The notes below the pieces were generated by a model. That model had not been told where the DNA came from. It saw only the letters and a program-made list of their open reading frames with translations, and did not search any database. Shown here in pieces: positions 43,801 through 53,961 of a DNA stretch of 64,000 nt (positions are counted from its first letter, which is position 1; every line of letters starts with the position of its first letter). Source of the stretch: Hexactinellida sp. DTS-2022 (Eukaryota; Porifera; Hexactinellida); assembly GCA_028753945.1 (NCBI GenBank), contig JAPNXP010000003.1:6324001-6388000 (forward strand), read 5' to 3'. The position numbers and the translations under genes were made by a program.

Positions 43801-46800
43801 CGAGATATTCACTAACCTATGCACTTTATTCCCAACTCATGCCTGCAAGGAATTCAACAGAAACTTTCCTCTGCTAATCGAGAACTGTGGATACAGGTTT
43901 GTACATAGCAATGCTATTACATTAAGTGTATTATACAGTCATTTGTAAATACGCTCCTAATCCTGGTCTGATCCAATTTCCATACGCCTAAATCACAAAT
44001 TAATGTTACGGTATAGGAGAAGATTCCAAAAAATTTCGCTCCTATATTCAAATAGCATTCCATACACCATGTTGTGTTGCTATCAGACATGGGGTCAAGT
44101 CCTTTCAAAAGGGCTTAAGTCCGGACTTAAGTCCTTTACTCTAATTCTTTAGAAATCCACACAGTATTTATTTGAATAAGTGCCCCGGCGCTTTTTTTTT
44201 AGTTTTGGGCTTGTTATACCGATAAATCTAACTAAATTTCAGTCTTCTATATACACACACTCATTGTTTGTAGAAATTATCGACCATATTTGGTATTCAT
44301 CTCTTCCAATGCAAGGGCTTGAAAAGGACTCGAAGCTCTTCTAAAAAGGGCTTAAGTCCTTTTGAATGGGCTTGACCCCATGTCTGGTTGCTATGTAGTT
44401 ATAATGTTTGTTTTAGAGTTGGAAACATTCCTCAGCTTGCTGATGTCAGTAATTTCCTCAAAGGTTAGTTAATTCATAAATTTATAACAATTTTCATTCT
44501 AAACAATGGATATTTATTTTAGTTACCTATTTTTGTAAACAACAACAATAAATATTCATATTATAAATTTATTAATGCGAAATTCGTGTTCAGCATACTT
44601 GTTTACCAATAATACCCATTGAAAGCTAACTTCTAGGTCGATTTTGAAATTTGATTAATTTGTTTACCTATTTTTGTAACAACAACAATAAATATTCATA
44701 TTTGAAATTTATGAATGCAAAATTCGTGTTCAGCATACTTGTTTACCAATAATACCCATTGAAAGCTAACTTCTAGGTCGATTAGAAATTTGATTAATTT
44801 GTTTACCTATTTTTGTAACAACAACAATAAATATTCATATTAGAAATTTATTAATGCGAAATTCGTGTTCAGCATACTTGTTTACCTATAATACCCATTG
44901 AAAGCTAACTTCTAGGTCGATTTGAAATTTGATTAATTTGTTTACCTATTTTTGTAACAACAACAATAAATATTCATATTAGAAATTTATTAATGCGAAA
45001 TTCGTGTTCAGCATACTTGTTTACCTATAATACCCATTGAAAGCTAACTTCTAGGTCGATTTGAAATTTGATTAATTTGTTTACCTATTTTTGTAACAAC
45101 AACAATAAATATTCATATTAGAAATTTATTAATGCGAAATTCGTGTTCAGCATACTTGTTTACCGATAATACCCATTGAAAGCTAACTTCTAGGTTGATT
45201 TAAATTTGATTTTGATTTGTTTACCTATTTGTGTAAACAATAATAACAACTATTCATATTATAAATTATAAATGCGAAATTTGAAATCAGCATACTTGTT
45301 TGCCTATGTACAAAAGATTCAGATACATATAAATACTTGTTTATCATCCCCGTCCGTCCCAATTTTAGCCTATACAAATGCATGCAAGTGACTCCGGTTA
45401 ATACGAATTCCGGATAATACGAACATATTAAGACGGTCCCCTGGTGTTCATATTAACAGAGTCTACTGTAATCAGAATTGGAACTATTGTTTGTGGTGTA
45501 ACTTATAGAACAGGCACAAACTTAAGGAGCCAAGTATTTGGCGCTTACAATTCAAATTATTAATCAAACTATGGGCAAAGCAACAATGTCTGTAGATAAG
45601 AACTGAAATGTTGTTTGTGGAAAAGGGAATTTTCTAGAACATACACGTTTGATCCGATAGACAATTTACATTACTATTCTAATTGTGTCACAGTAGACAC
45701 AATTACCAAGAAAAATTCCCTAACTTACAGATATCACCATAGCAACCATTGACGTACTTTGGTATTCTCAAATTACACAAGTATAAGATAGATCTGTATT
45801 AGATTAATTATATTATTTGAATAAACTCAATACATAACTGAATCTAAAATGGCCACTAATATGCCTTCAAACGTAACTTTCGATAAAATGACACATTTCG
45901 ACAATGCCGCCGCTAAAATCCACCAAACGTTTGATCCCCTAATCGGTCAGCTGATCGCGAGGAGGGACGCTCTCCTCCATAGGGTCCGTGAGCTGCGAGA
46001 GGACCACAGGAACAAAGAGGCCACTCGTATCGCTGCCATAGAAGAACTCGAAAGGGTACAACAACAAATGATGGAAATGAGCATAAAGCTAAACCCAAAC
46101 CTAGAGTTCCATGAACAGGCCAAACAAGTACACCAACAGGGCATTAAGAAACTGGAACCATCTGCCACATTCCTTTGTCCCGTCTTCAGGTGTCAAAATA
46201 CGGACACAATCCGACAGCTTATATCCGAGCTAGGAGAGATAGTCCCGTGTGAGATACCGGACTATTCTCTCAAGCGAGAACCGGTAATAACAGCTGGGAA
46301 GTATGGTGCAGGTGCTAATGAGTTGAGAGCCGAAGGAATAGCATTCGATGAATCCACTGAGCTAATGTACGTAGCAGATTATTGCAACCATCGTGTGCAA
46401 ATAGTGTCGTTAAAGGGAGAGTTTGTGCGACAGTTCAGGAATGATAAGCTCAGGGATCCATGGGGAATAGCAGTTAACAAAGAGTCCATATTCGTAACCG
46501 ACACATATCACCATGCATTGTTACAGTTCCGAAAGAAAGATTTCAAGCTCATCAGCAGAACTGGAACTTATGGCACCAAGGAAGGAGAGTTGTACTTTCC
46601 AGAAGGACTCTGTATCGACACTAACGGAGATGTGTTAGTTGCAGATTGCAACAACAACAGAGTGTGCGTATACTCGAAACTCTTCAAATTCAAATCCTGC
46701 ATCGGAATAGGACAGCTGTTTAGCCCTAGAGTCGTTAGGCTGTCAGCTGATCGCGTCGTGGTGCTAGACATGAGTCCCAAATGTGTCCATTTCTTCTCTC

Positions 46801-49800
46801 GAGAAGGACACCCCCTCAGTTCCTGTGTCTCTATAGGGACAGGGGACAGTTTGGTCGCTAGCCCTTCCTTCTTCTGTTTGGACTCAGCTGGTAATATCAT
46901 CATTAGCGACATTTGGAGTAATGCCATCAAGGTATATACTGAATCGGGACAGCATATTCTCACCTTGGGAAGGAAAGGGGAGGGAAGGGGAGAGTTTATT
47001 GAGCCCCTTGGAGTTTGTATCTCTAACTTGGGAACTATTTGTGTTTTATCTCGTAATCCCAACTATTCTCTGCAATATTTCTAATCAATTTGTATTTATT
47101 ATTTGTTGACTTATTTGTTCTGTTGTATGACGATTTACTTACCCTATCACTATAACCATAATTAACCAGGGGGGTTATTCACCAAACTTCTTAACCTTAA
47201 ACAAGTTTTTGCTTAGTTTTACTGTAAAAACACCATTTTGCTCCTTTTTGGATTATGTAGTGATTGATGGCATCAATAATTCTAATTTAGAGCTTTGTAA
47301 CAATTCTTACTCTTTGTAACAATATGTACACTGTACACTTAATTATGAATATGATGAAGTGAGTGCCATAAAATATACAATTGATAGTTTATTGTATGTT
47401 GTTGATATATAGCTTATCCAATTTTGAGTGTTTAAGTTTTAAGTTTAAAATTTAGTGAATATATATCCCCCTAGGATATTTTCTATCCATGACGGTTTAC
47501 TTACCGTCTTTGCAATGGCTTCACACTTAATACTTCCTATTACACATTTACTCTTGTAAAGATTAAGTTGAAATGTCATATGGGCCAAAATATCTATACT
47601 AATATGTGAAATATTAAATGATATGTTGATGCAATACCAAATTATATGATAGTATAATTAGAATTTGAGATATGAATCTTGATAAGTGTAGATAATTAAT
47701 TTATGGTGATAATAATAGAGTAGGTAAACTGTTATACAACAGGTATAATATCTGATTCTCTGTTGTTGTTGTTGTTTACGGATTATTCTATATTTAGAAT
47801 GTTCCGGTTTTACACTCAGACCGGTTGCTGGCTTGTTGTCTTCCAGAGATTTCTTGGCCGGTTTGGCATTTCGAGTTTTCCACAGCACTCAGTACATTCG
47901 GCACTATTCCAAGCCTATGTACACACCCGAACCGTGAGTATACACAGAGTAACCATGGATAACTTATTATATTTACAAACCATTTATTATTAATTAATCT
48001 ATCTATATATTAAAGCGCAATTGTTTGTGTGTGTGTGTTTGCCAAAATTAATTGGAAAGACTACGAGTCCCAGAAAGCTGAAAATTTGTATCCTAGGGTA
48101 ATTTTGTACTGCGACAACGATTTATTGGTTTTTGAAACAAAATAACGGGATTATGACGTCACAGTTGCGAAAAACAGATATTTTGTACTAGCTTCCCAAT
48201 TTTGCTCCGATTTGTAGAAAATTCAAAGCATTAGACGTACACTAAATTTCTACACCTGATAGCAGTTCACGAATTCCCATTTTTCTTCTGATTGTGACAC
48301 AGTTAATTAATTAGTCCCTGCACTAATCAACCATAAATAGTGTATCGTACCAACACAGGTATAGCAAAGTGCAAGTGTAATAATCCAGTTTTAGCCAATT
48401 AAATTCGAGGGTTTGTTAGTATGGATTAGCAGATTTCATCAATTAGTATAAATAGCCTGTGCCTAATAGAAATATTTTCTGAGGCTCCAATTTGATTGAT
48501 TGAAAATAGATTCATTTAATCAATCAATCATTTGTCTATTCTATTGCCTGTTTTTCTTTTAGTATTATTTGATTCGAGCTTCCTTATCGTGCAACTGAAA
48601 TTTATTGAGCTACTAATTTGAGGATTTGAATTTCCCAAACAAATTACATTGTGTAGCATTCTAATTAGGGGGACTTTATGAGGAATATATTTACTACACC
48701 ACAGAGATGTATAATTATAAATTATAAATGTTTAGTTTCAAGGCGTGAAGCGCCGAACCGTCGCAAAGCGACCGAGACCGAAGGGCTCGTTAAGTTAAAT
48801 GATTCAATCTTATTTGAGAATTAAAGTGGTCCATGAATACAATTTATACAATTGATATTCGTTCTTTCATTTTGAACAGTGTTCAGTTAAAAAAAATCCA
48901 ATTTTTACCCTTTATCAACGAATTCATCAAAAATTGTCTTTCACAATAATTTATTCACATATATCCATGTTACATGATTCCACGAGGGATGTCCAAAATT
49001 AACACTTTTGCAGTCATCTACGTAATAATTATATGGATCAATATGTATAATTTATCATTATTCAGTTCCCGTTCAAGGGGTACGGATCAGGGGTTTATCC
49101 AGGAGCGCGCCATACGCCTAGAAACCTATAAATTTGGATGTTTGCGTTTAGGAGCGCGAAAACTACCGAAAGTCCCCATAGAGTAATACAAAACTAACCT
49201 TTTAGGCGTACAAAATTCATACTCTAGTGACCTTAGGACAGTTAGGAGTGTTCAATTCTACTCCTGTATAATACCCTGGTTATACAGTCAGGGTATGTAT
49301 TACTGCTGTGTTTATAGAGATGTGTGTCATGAGCTCATTGGTCACGTGCCGCTATTCGCAGACCCCAAGTTTGCGGAGTTCTCTCAGGAAATAGGATTAG
49401 CCTCCCTGGGGGTTGCCGACGAGTATATAAAGAAACTAGCTACCGTACGTTTGTATTAGAACCTGCTTAATGCGCTACGGTATGTACAGTAGAACCTCGT
49501 TAGTAGGAACACGGTAATACAATTTCCGGATAAGACGAACAAATAGTTCCACAAAATCAGGTCCCTACAATGGCTATTCAATGGGTATTACTCCGGTTAA
49601 TACGAACTCCGGGTAAAGCGAACAATTTTTCGTATTAACGAGGTTCTACTGTAGTATGCAGTACACACTTCTACCAAAAGTATTTGTACAGATCACTAAT
49701 TTCCACATTAATTTTCTACATTCACTAGCTTATAACCGACATAAATTATACAGGGTATATGGCAACCGTTTTCCAACATAGTGTGCTTATATCCGATATG

Positions 49801-51055
49801 TTCTTATAACCGGTGTGCTTATATCCGACATCTACTGTATACGTATACTGTATATATTCCACTACAACTCCCCTATATATATCCCCTCTAGATGTACTGG
49901 TTCACATTAGAGTTTTTTTGGGTAAAATAATTACCAAAAAATCTATATTAACGAAAGGAAATTTGCAGAACACTATAACAATACAAATGATAAATCGGTA
50001 GACAAAGTTCTGTTTAACTTAGTTCCTTATAAGAGTATGTATGTATACTGTATATGTTCCACTACAACTCCTATATATATATCCCCTGTAGATGTACTGG
50101 TTCACAATAGAGTTCGGGCTCTGCCGACAGGACGGGGAGATACGGGCCTACGGAGCCGGCATTCTCTCTTCCTTCGGAGAGCTACAGTACTGCCTAACGG
50201 ACGAGAATGTTAAGCTGCCCCTAGACCCCGAGGTCACCTGTGAGACGGAGTATCCTATAACCAAGTTCCAGCCGACATACTTCGTGGCTGATGACTTCGA
50301 GAGCGCTAAGAAGAAGCTGAGGTTTGTTTGTGTACTAGTATGTGTATTTGTTTGTTATACTACTGCTGTTTGTTTGTTTGTTTGTTTGTTTGTTTGTTTA
50401 TTTAATAATTGGTATTAGTTTGTTAGTTAATTGGTTAAATAGTTAGTTGGTTGGTTAATTAGATAGTTAGTTGGTTAGTTAATTATATAGTTAGTTAGTT
50501 AGTTTGTTGGTTAGTTTGTTATTCATCCGTGTTTACTTGTTTGTTTGTTTATCTCTTTATCTGTTTGTTTATTTGTTTGTTTGTTTAGTTAGCTAGCTAG
50601 TTTACTAGTTAGTTAGTTAGTTTACTTGTTGTTTACCTATTGTTTACCTATTATTTACCTATTGTTTACTTATTGTTGTTTACCTATTGTTGTTTACCTA
50701 TTGTTGTTTACCTATTGTTGTTTACCTATTGTTGTTTACCTATTGTTGTTTACCTATTGTTGTTTACCTGCTATTACCCCATTTATCTATCTGTTTGTTT
50801 TCTGTTTGTTCATTTCATTTCTGTTTGTTCATTTATGTTTACTTATTGTTTACCTGTTGTTGTTGTTGTTTACCTGTTACTACTCCCATTAGGAAGTATG
50901 CGGAGTCTATTCCCCGCTCCTTCACCTCTCGCTACAACCCCTACACCCAGTGCATAGAGGTCCTAAGCAAGAAAGAGCAAATAGTGGATCTCTCCTACTC
51001 CATTCAAGGCGACATGTCCATTCTGCAGGAAGCACTTAGCAAGCTACACAACTAA
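40275..51055 (+). CDS. PAH: Phenylalanine-4-hydroxylase (aromatic amino acid hydroxylase)
   Basis: Exons 40275-40277 (start codon only, provisional), 40807-40953, 42160-42337, 43008-43164, 43687-43737, 43798-43896, 44417-44463, 47798-47933, 49318-49444, 50092-50321 and 50893-51055: 445 aa against 452 in human. It hydroxylates L-phenylalanine to tyrosine using non-haem iron, O2 and tetrahydrobiopterin in the cytosol. An N-terminal ACT regulatory domain (~15-95) has HIESRVSR, where PAH has HIESRPSR. The catalytic domain has [19 protein letters not shown], the pterin-site [13 protein letters not shown], and the iron ligands H277 and H282 (CHELIGH) and E322 (WFTIEFG), each eight less than human H285/H290/E330. 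The C-terminal helix is the tetramerisation segment. PAH fits better than TH/TPH from the N-terminal ACT motif. The intron at 44464-47797 holds an NHL gene. Confidence 0.95.
40665..40800. repeat. TTG trinucleotide tract before PAH exon 2
   Basis: Interrupted (TTG)n/(TTA)n ending six bases before the exon 2 start, so it provides the pyrimidine-like tract of the acceptor. Confidence 0.95.
41045..41418. repeat. AAAC microsatellite in PAH intron 2
   Basis: About 370 bp of near-pure AAAC with AAC and ATC variants. All long frames here (Lys/Gln/Thr/Asn or Cys/Leu/Phe/Val repeats) are artefacts. Confidence 0.97.
41802..41967. mobile_element. CAGT-type MITE, family D
   Basis: CAGTGGATGCCGGTTATAAG left end and ATATCTACTGTA right end, with the ATGGCAACCGTTTTCC core. 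Located in PAH intron 2. Confidence 0.85.
42440..42560. mobile_element. Short element with GCTGTGCCGACAGC motif
   Basis: Outer AAATCTAAAAT-like and ATCTTAGATTT arms are inverted, with an inner CACTATTGGTGG...TAGTGCCTCC. A copy at 54308-54435 is nearly identical in the core. Located in PAH intron 3. Confidence 0.7.
42595..42856. mobile_element. Family A fragment and family D MITE
   Basis: 42595-42690 matches the inner part of family A. 42730-42856 is a family D copy (CAGTAGATGCCGG start, CCGGAATCCACTG end). Located in PAH intron 3. Confidence 0.75.
43420..43563. mobile_element. CAGT-type MITE, family F
   Basis: CAGTTAACTCTCGTTATAAC at the left and GTTATAACGGGAGTTCACTG at the right. It lies in PAH intron 4 between TTTG tracts. 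Confidence 0.9.
43738..43797 (+). other. 60-nt stop-free intron inside an apparently continuous PAH exon
   Basis: GTATGA...CTATAG. Read through, it would add 20 residues (starting [10 protein letters not shown]) between TW and [16 protein letters not shown]. Removing it restores exact length agreement with the family (TW + 16 residues to THAC). It is a multiple of three without stops, so it hides in the frame. Confidence 0.85.
43918..44387. mobile_element. AGGAGCG-type fragment followed by AGACATGGGGTCAAG element
   Basis: 43918-44057 is a truncated AGGAGCG-type repeat. 44083-44387 has inverted ends CAGACATGGGGTCAAGTCC and complement, with inner inverted AAAGGGCTTAAGTCC blocks. The second element has a single copy in this window. 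Both lie in PAH intron 5. Confidence 0.75.
44490..45310 (-). repeat. Helitron-type internal tandem array without visible ends
   Basis: About six ~140-bp units, reverse orientation of the unit at 32.7-34.4 kb (TTCGTGTTCAGCATACTTG, then CCATTGAAAGCTAACTTCTA). The conserved 3' hairpin end and the TG-rich 5' end are missing. Located in PAH intron 7. Confidence 0.85.
45368..45469 (+). mobile_element. Family A MITE, 5'-truncated
   Basis: From the CCTATACAAATGCATGCAAG core to the terminal ACAGAGTCTACTGTA; the left end is lost. About 380 bp upstream of the NHL gene. Confidence 0.8.
45849..47084 (+). CDS. NHL-repeat (TRIM-like, RING-less) protein, intronless, nested in a PAH intron
   Basis: A single 411-aa open frame. 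Residues ~18-110 form an amphipathic coiled coil (rich in Arg/Glu/Leu), followed by a short linker with CPVF and [11 protein letters not shown]. From ~150 to the end are about six NHL-type beta-propeller repeats, each with patterns such as GIAFDES...[15 protein letters not shown] and [26 protein letters not shown] propellers bind RNA or protein and are typical of the C-terminus of TRIM2/3/71-type proteins; no RING or B-box is present here. It lies in the same orientation as PAH, inside PAH intron 7. The closest relative in the window is 51766-53016. Lack of introns beside very intron-rich genes suggests a retrocopied or otherwise compact family. Function unknown. Confidence 0.9.
   Translation: MATNMPSNVTFDKMTHFDNAAAKIHQTFDPLIGQLIARRDALLHRVRELREDHRNKEATRIAAIEELERVQQQMMEMSIKLNPNLEFHEQAKQVHQQGIKKLEPSATFLCPVFRCQNTDTIRQLISELGEIVPCEIPDYSLKREPVITAGKYGAGANELRAEGIAFDESTELMYVADYCNHRVQIVSLKGEFVRQFRNDKLRDPWGIAVNKESIFVTDTYHHALLQFRKKDFKLISRTGTYGTKEGELYFPEGLCIDTNGDVLVADCNNNRVCVYSKLFKFKSCIGIGQLFSPRVVRLSADRVVVLDMSPKCVHFFSREGHPLSSCVSIGTGDSLVASPSFFCLDSAGNIIISDIWSNAIKVYTESGQHILTLGRKGEGRGEFIEPLGVCISNLGTICVLSRNPNYSLQYF
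48003..48793 (+). mobile_element. Helitron-like element, non-autonomous
   Basis: The 5' end is TCTATATATTAAAGCGCAAT, then a GTGTGTGTG tract. The 3' end has GGCGTGAAGCGCC and GTCGCAAAGCGACC hairpins and ends GAAGGGCTCGTTA. No internal tandem array and no coding. Located in PAH intron 8. Confidence 0.8.
49088..49281 (-). mobile_element. AGGAGCG-type short repeat, minus orientation
   Basis: Close copy of 14059-14257 (CAGGGGTTTATCCAGGAGCG start). It stops ~35 bp before PAH exon 9 (49318). Confidence 0.8.
49487..49838. mobile_element. Family B MITE then family D MITE
   Basis: 49487-49651: CAGTAGAACCTCGTTAGTAG ... ACGAGGTTCTACTG. 49727-49838: 5'-truncated family D ending ACATCTACTGTA. Both lie between PAH exons 9 and 10. 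Confidence 0.85.
49843..50114 (+). repeat. Duplicated acceptor and exon start of a late PAH exon
   Basis: The first copy (about 49848-49915) repeats the branch/acceptor region and the first ~25 exon bases found at 50049-50116. Both read CCACTACAACTCC..., TATATCCCCT(C/G)TAG and ATGTACTGGTTCACA. The first copy breaks into a TTTTTT run and an in-frame stop, so it is a decoy. Confidence 0.88.
50355..50880. repeat. TTTG, TTAG and TTGTTTACC tandem repeats, last PAH intron
   Basis: TTTG and GTTAGTTGG runs to ~50620, then twelve or so TTGTTTACCTA units to the last acceptor. Open frames in this segment are repeat artefacts. Confidence 0.95.
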
Positions 51056-51765
51056 CTAACTACATTAGCTCTCTACTTAATACCCTTGTATCCTAGTTAT
51101 GATCTTATAACAGATGGCTCCTATTAGTCCTATACTCTTGTTATTCCATTGCTTTATAAAAGCCATCTGAATGTACACTGTAGTTATATGTGTGTGTACT
51201 TATTACACTCATTTGTATGCTATATCAGGGTTTTTTTAAGGTTGACACCTTGGTATAACTCAACACTGCAGCGGACGAGGCCGACCGGATCGGCCTTAAA
51301 AAAAAACTGTGCTATATGGTACTACGGTTGATACCAATTTGTTGTCCACACAGTACTACAGTAGAGTATACTCTGTTAGTAGGAACACGGATAAGGGAAA
51401 TATCGGTTAAGGAGTACAAGGTTAATTCCCCTAGCCTATACAAATGCATGCAAGTGACTCCGGTTAATACGAACATACAGTAGAACCTCGTTAATACAAA
51501 CACCAACGGACGGTAAAAATGTTTCTCTTTATCCGGAGTTCGTATTAACCGGAGTAATACCCATTGAATAGCCATTGTAGGGACCTGATTTTGTGGAACT
51601 GTTTGTTCGTCTTATCCGGAAATTAGTATTAACCGTATTTGTACTAACGAGGTTATACTGTATTAAGACGGTCCCTAGTGTTCCAATTAATACTAATTCA
51701 ATTGGAAGCCTGTACTAATTATAATAGGATTATATTTAATGTTATACTTACTGTAGCTAGATATA
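51056..51765. other. Intergenic gap between PAH and the second NHL gene
   Basis: Contains a truncated family A MITE (51359-51478), a reverse family B copy (51477-51662), a short repeat of CTTAAAAAAA near 51230-51306, and AT-rich DNA. The two genes are convergent here. No clear polyadenylation signal is seen. Confidence 0.7.
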
Positions 51766-53016
51766 TCAACAGAATATCTGGATAGCATTATTATTGTTAT
51801 GAGACACACAAATAAGTTTGTTTTCGTATACAGCAACACCATTTGGATACGAAAATGCCCCAGCCCTATGTCCGTAATGTCCTATGGTGTGTAGGAGGTC
51901 TCCTTCTGGAGAGAATACCTTAATATTGTCTTCTGTACAATCGCTAATAACAATATTATTGTGTCTGTCCAGACAGAAGAAGTAAGCCCTTATACCCCGC
52001 ATTCCTATCTCCCCTCTGGTAACTAGGGAGCGTAACTTCACACCTGTGAGACTAAATACGTGTACGCACGGGCTGTCGGTATGACTCAACACAAATATTT
52101 CATTGTTTGAGAATTTAACGTCAACAGGTTCAGACATTGTTTCGTGTTGTAGCGAGCCTTGGAATTCTAGATTTGTAGACAGGATTTGGAGTCTGTTGTT
52201 GTTCTTATCTGCAACGCAAATATGGTTACTTGGAGAAATATCGATTTGTCTCGGTGAATCAAATTCTTCTTCATCACTTCCTAGTTTGCCAACTCTTTTC
52301 AACATTTCTAGATTATTGAATAAGAAAACCGAGTGGTGTGTCCAATCTGTGACGTATACATTGTCCCCATGGGTTAATACGCCCCATGGGTTTATAAGGT
52401 GTTTGTGTTGCAACTGATTTATGTGGTATCCGGTTTGGGAGAATATCTGAATTCTACTGTTCATCATATCTGCTACAAAAATGTTCCCCGATTTTTCTTC
52501 AATTGCTATTCCTCTTGCATTGTCAAACTCTCCAGGAGCTGATCCTTGCTCCCCAACAGCAACAATGGGTAGTTGGAATGCAGCGTAGTCAGGTATTGCT
52601 GGCACAGGAGGGATGGGAGGAATCTCGAGTCGGACAATCTCTCCCAGACGGGCGATGTGTCCCTCTAGGTCCCGTGTGTCGCACAGGAACCTCACTTCTT
52701 GAGGTGGTGGTGCATTGGCTTGTAGCTCTGCCCGTTTGGCTTCCAATTCTGCCACTATTCTCTCCTGCATGGAATGGAGCTCATTATGGGTCATTAGGCC
52801 TTCTAGCATTCGGCGGGACTCGACTAGCTGCTCCTCCTTCTGTTGGAGAGCCACTTGAGTGTGTCTCATTTGTTCCCGTGTGTCCCTTAAGAGGGTTAGG
52901 AGATGGAATCTTCTCTGCTCGAGAGAGAGTATCAACCTGTCGATCGATTCGTTTATTGCTGTGGCTACGGGGTCGACGAGTGGCACTGCGATTGGCTCAG
53001 GAAATTGTGTCGCCAT
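51766..53016 (-). CDS. NHL-repeat (TRIM-like, RING-less) protein, intronless
   Basis: A single 416-aa open frame on the minus strand, same plan as 45849-47084. An N-terminal coiled coil (~20-105, ending in a Pro/Ala-rich NAPPPQEV linker) is followed by a RLGEIVRLEIP linker and about six NHL repeats (GIAIEEKSGNIFVADMMNSR, VADKNNNRLQILS, NIVISDCTEDNIKVFSPEG). The paralogue pair shares the FLC...L.ELGEIV spacer and the FFCLD...NI.ISD motif in the fifth repeat. No RING, B-box or filamin domain. It faces MON1 divergently with ~945 bp between starts, so the two may share a promoter region. The role is not known; NHL surfaces commonly bind RNA or proteins. Confidence 0.9.
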   Translation of the reverse strand: MATQFPEPIAVPLVDPVATAINESIDRLILSLEQRRFHLLTLLRDTREQMRHTQVALQQKEEQLVESRRMLEGLMTHNELHSMQERIVAELEAKRAELQANAPPPQEVRFLCDTRDLEGHIARLGEIVRLEIPPIPPVPAIPDYAAFQLPIVAVGEQGSAPGEFDNARGIAIEEKSGNIFVADMMNSRIQIFSQTGYHINQLQHKHLINPWGVLTHGDNVYVTDWTHHSVFLFNNLEMLKRVGKLGSDEEEFDSPRQIDISPSNHICVADKNNNRLQILSTNLEFQGSLQHETMSEPVDVKFSNNEIFVLSHTDSPCVHVFSLTGVKLRSLVTRGEIGMRGIRAYFFCLDRHNNIVISDCTEDNIKVFSPEGDLLHTIGHYGHRAGAFSYPNGVAVYENKLICVSHNNNNAIQIFC

Positions 53017-53961
53017 TTCAGGTTATTGGAATTGTATTTGTTTATTTTGATATTTTTTCGCATTCTTTTATATGTTTTACTTGTTTGTTATTCATATAGT
53101 ATTCGTTTATTAAAACCTTTCAGGAAAAGTTGATTATTGTACTAAATTATGATTATTTGACCATGATTGTCTAATATTGTATAATTAATACTGTTATAAC
53201 GCCATTTACTAATGTACGTATCATTAAAATTTCTTAATGAATTGATTACGGTTCCGATCATACTTGCTTGAACTTTCGATTATATAATAGATTTCTTGCA
53301 ATTTACAAACAGTCATTACTTTAGTTGTCTACATAATACACGGTTTATATATTCATAACTTTCAAAAGCAACATGTACGTATTACCCTTTTCAAACTTTA
53401 CGTAACGCAAAGTTCATGATTATTAGACATCCCTACCTATGCCAAGCTTTTTTTTTACATTTTATTTACAATATGGATCAGTGTATTATACAGCATTTGT
53501 AAATCGCTCTTAATTCTGGTCTGATCCAATTTTTATTCGCTAAATTATATATTAATGTTATGTTATAGGAGAAAATCCAAATTTTTGCGCTCCTAATTAA
53601 TATTTTCTAAAAATCAAACTCCCATAGGAGCGTCTCGGGCTCTTGGTTAATTCCTTGATAAGGATGGTCTGTCACATATTGATTGACCCATATTGAAAGC
53701 GTTACATAACCCCTTATTATGAACAAGCCCTATGGTCCCAAATTAACAACTTACATAGGGTTTGTATTAAGTTGAGTTCGCTTATTATAAAGTATCTCTA
53801 TTATGAACACAATTGCTCCCTTGTATGTTCAAAATAAGACCCTGTCTATATATGTATAACCATTATCCTATTGCCCGTTCATAATAAGAAGCTGACTGTA
53901 TAACCATTATCTTATAGCCTATGGCTAATGAGAATCCCAGCTGTCTCTAGCCAATAGGTTA
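53017..53961. promoter_or_regulatory. Divergent intergenic region between NHL gene and MON1
   Basis: Both flanking genes read outward. The part near the NHL gene (53017-53460) is AT-rich without repeats and is the best candidate for promoter sequence. 53477-53660 is an AGGAGCG-type repeat and 53695-53899 a family E MITE, which sits within ~65 bp of the MON1 start. A TCTCTAG just before 53951 could also be an acceptor for a 5' UTR intron. Confidence 0.4.
53477..53899. mobile_element. AGGAGCG-type repeat and family E MITE
   Basis: 53477-53660 starts TCAGTGTATTATACAGC and ends GGTTAATTCCTTGATA. 53695-53899 has the CAACTTACATAGGGTTTGTA block of family E and ends AAGAAGCTGACTGTA. Confidence 0.75.

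Noticed and set aside
45947..47062. Minus-strand frames across the NHL gene
   Set aside because: Shadows of the intronless NHL coding sequence on the plus strand.
50626..50957. Hydrophobic frames before the last PAH exon
   Set aside because: TTGTTTACCTA repeat artefacts; only the part from 50893 is PAH coding.
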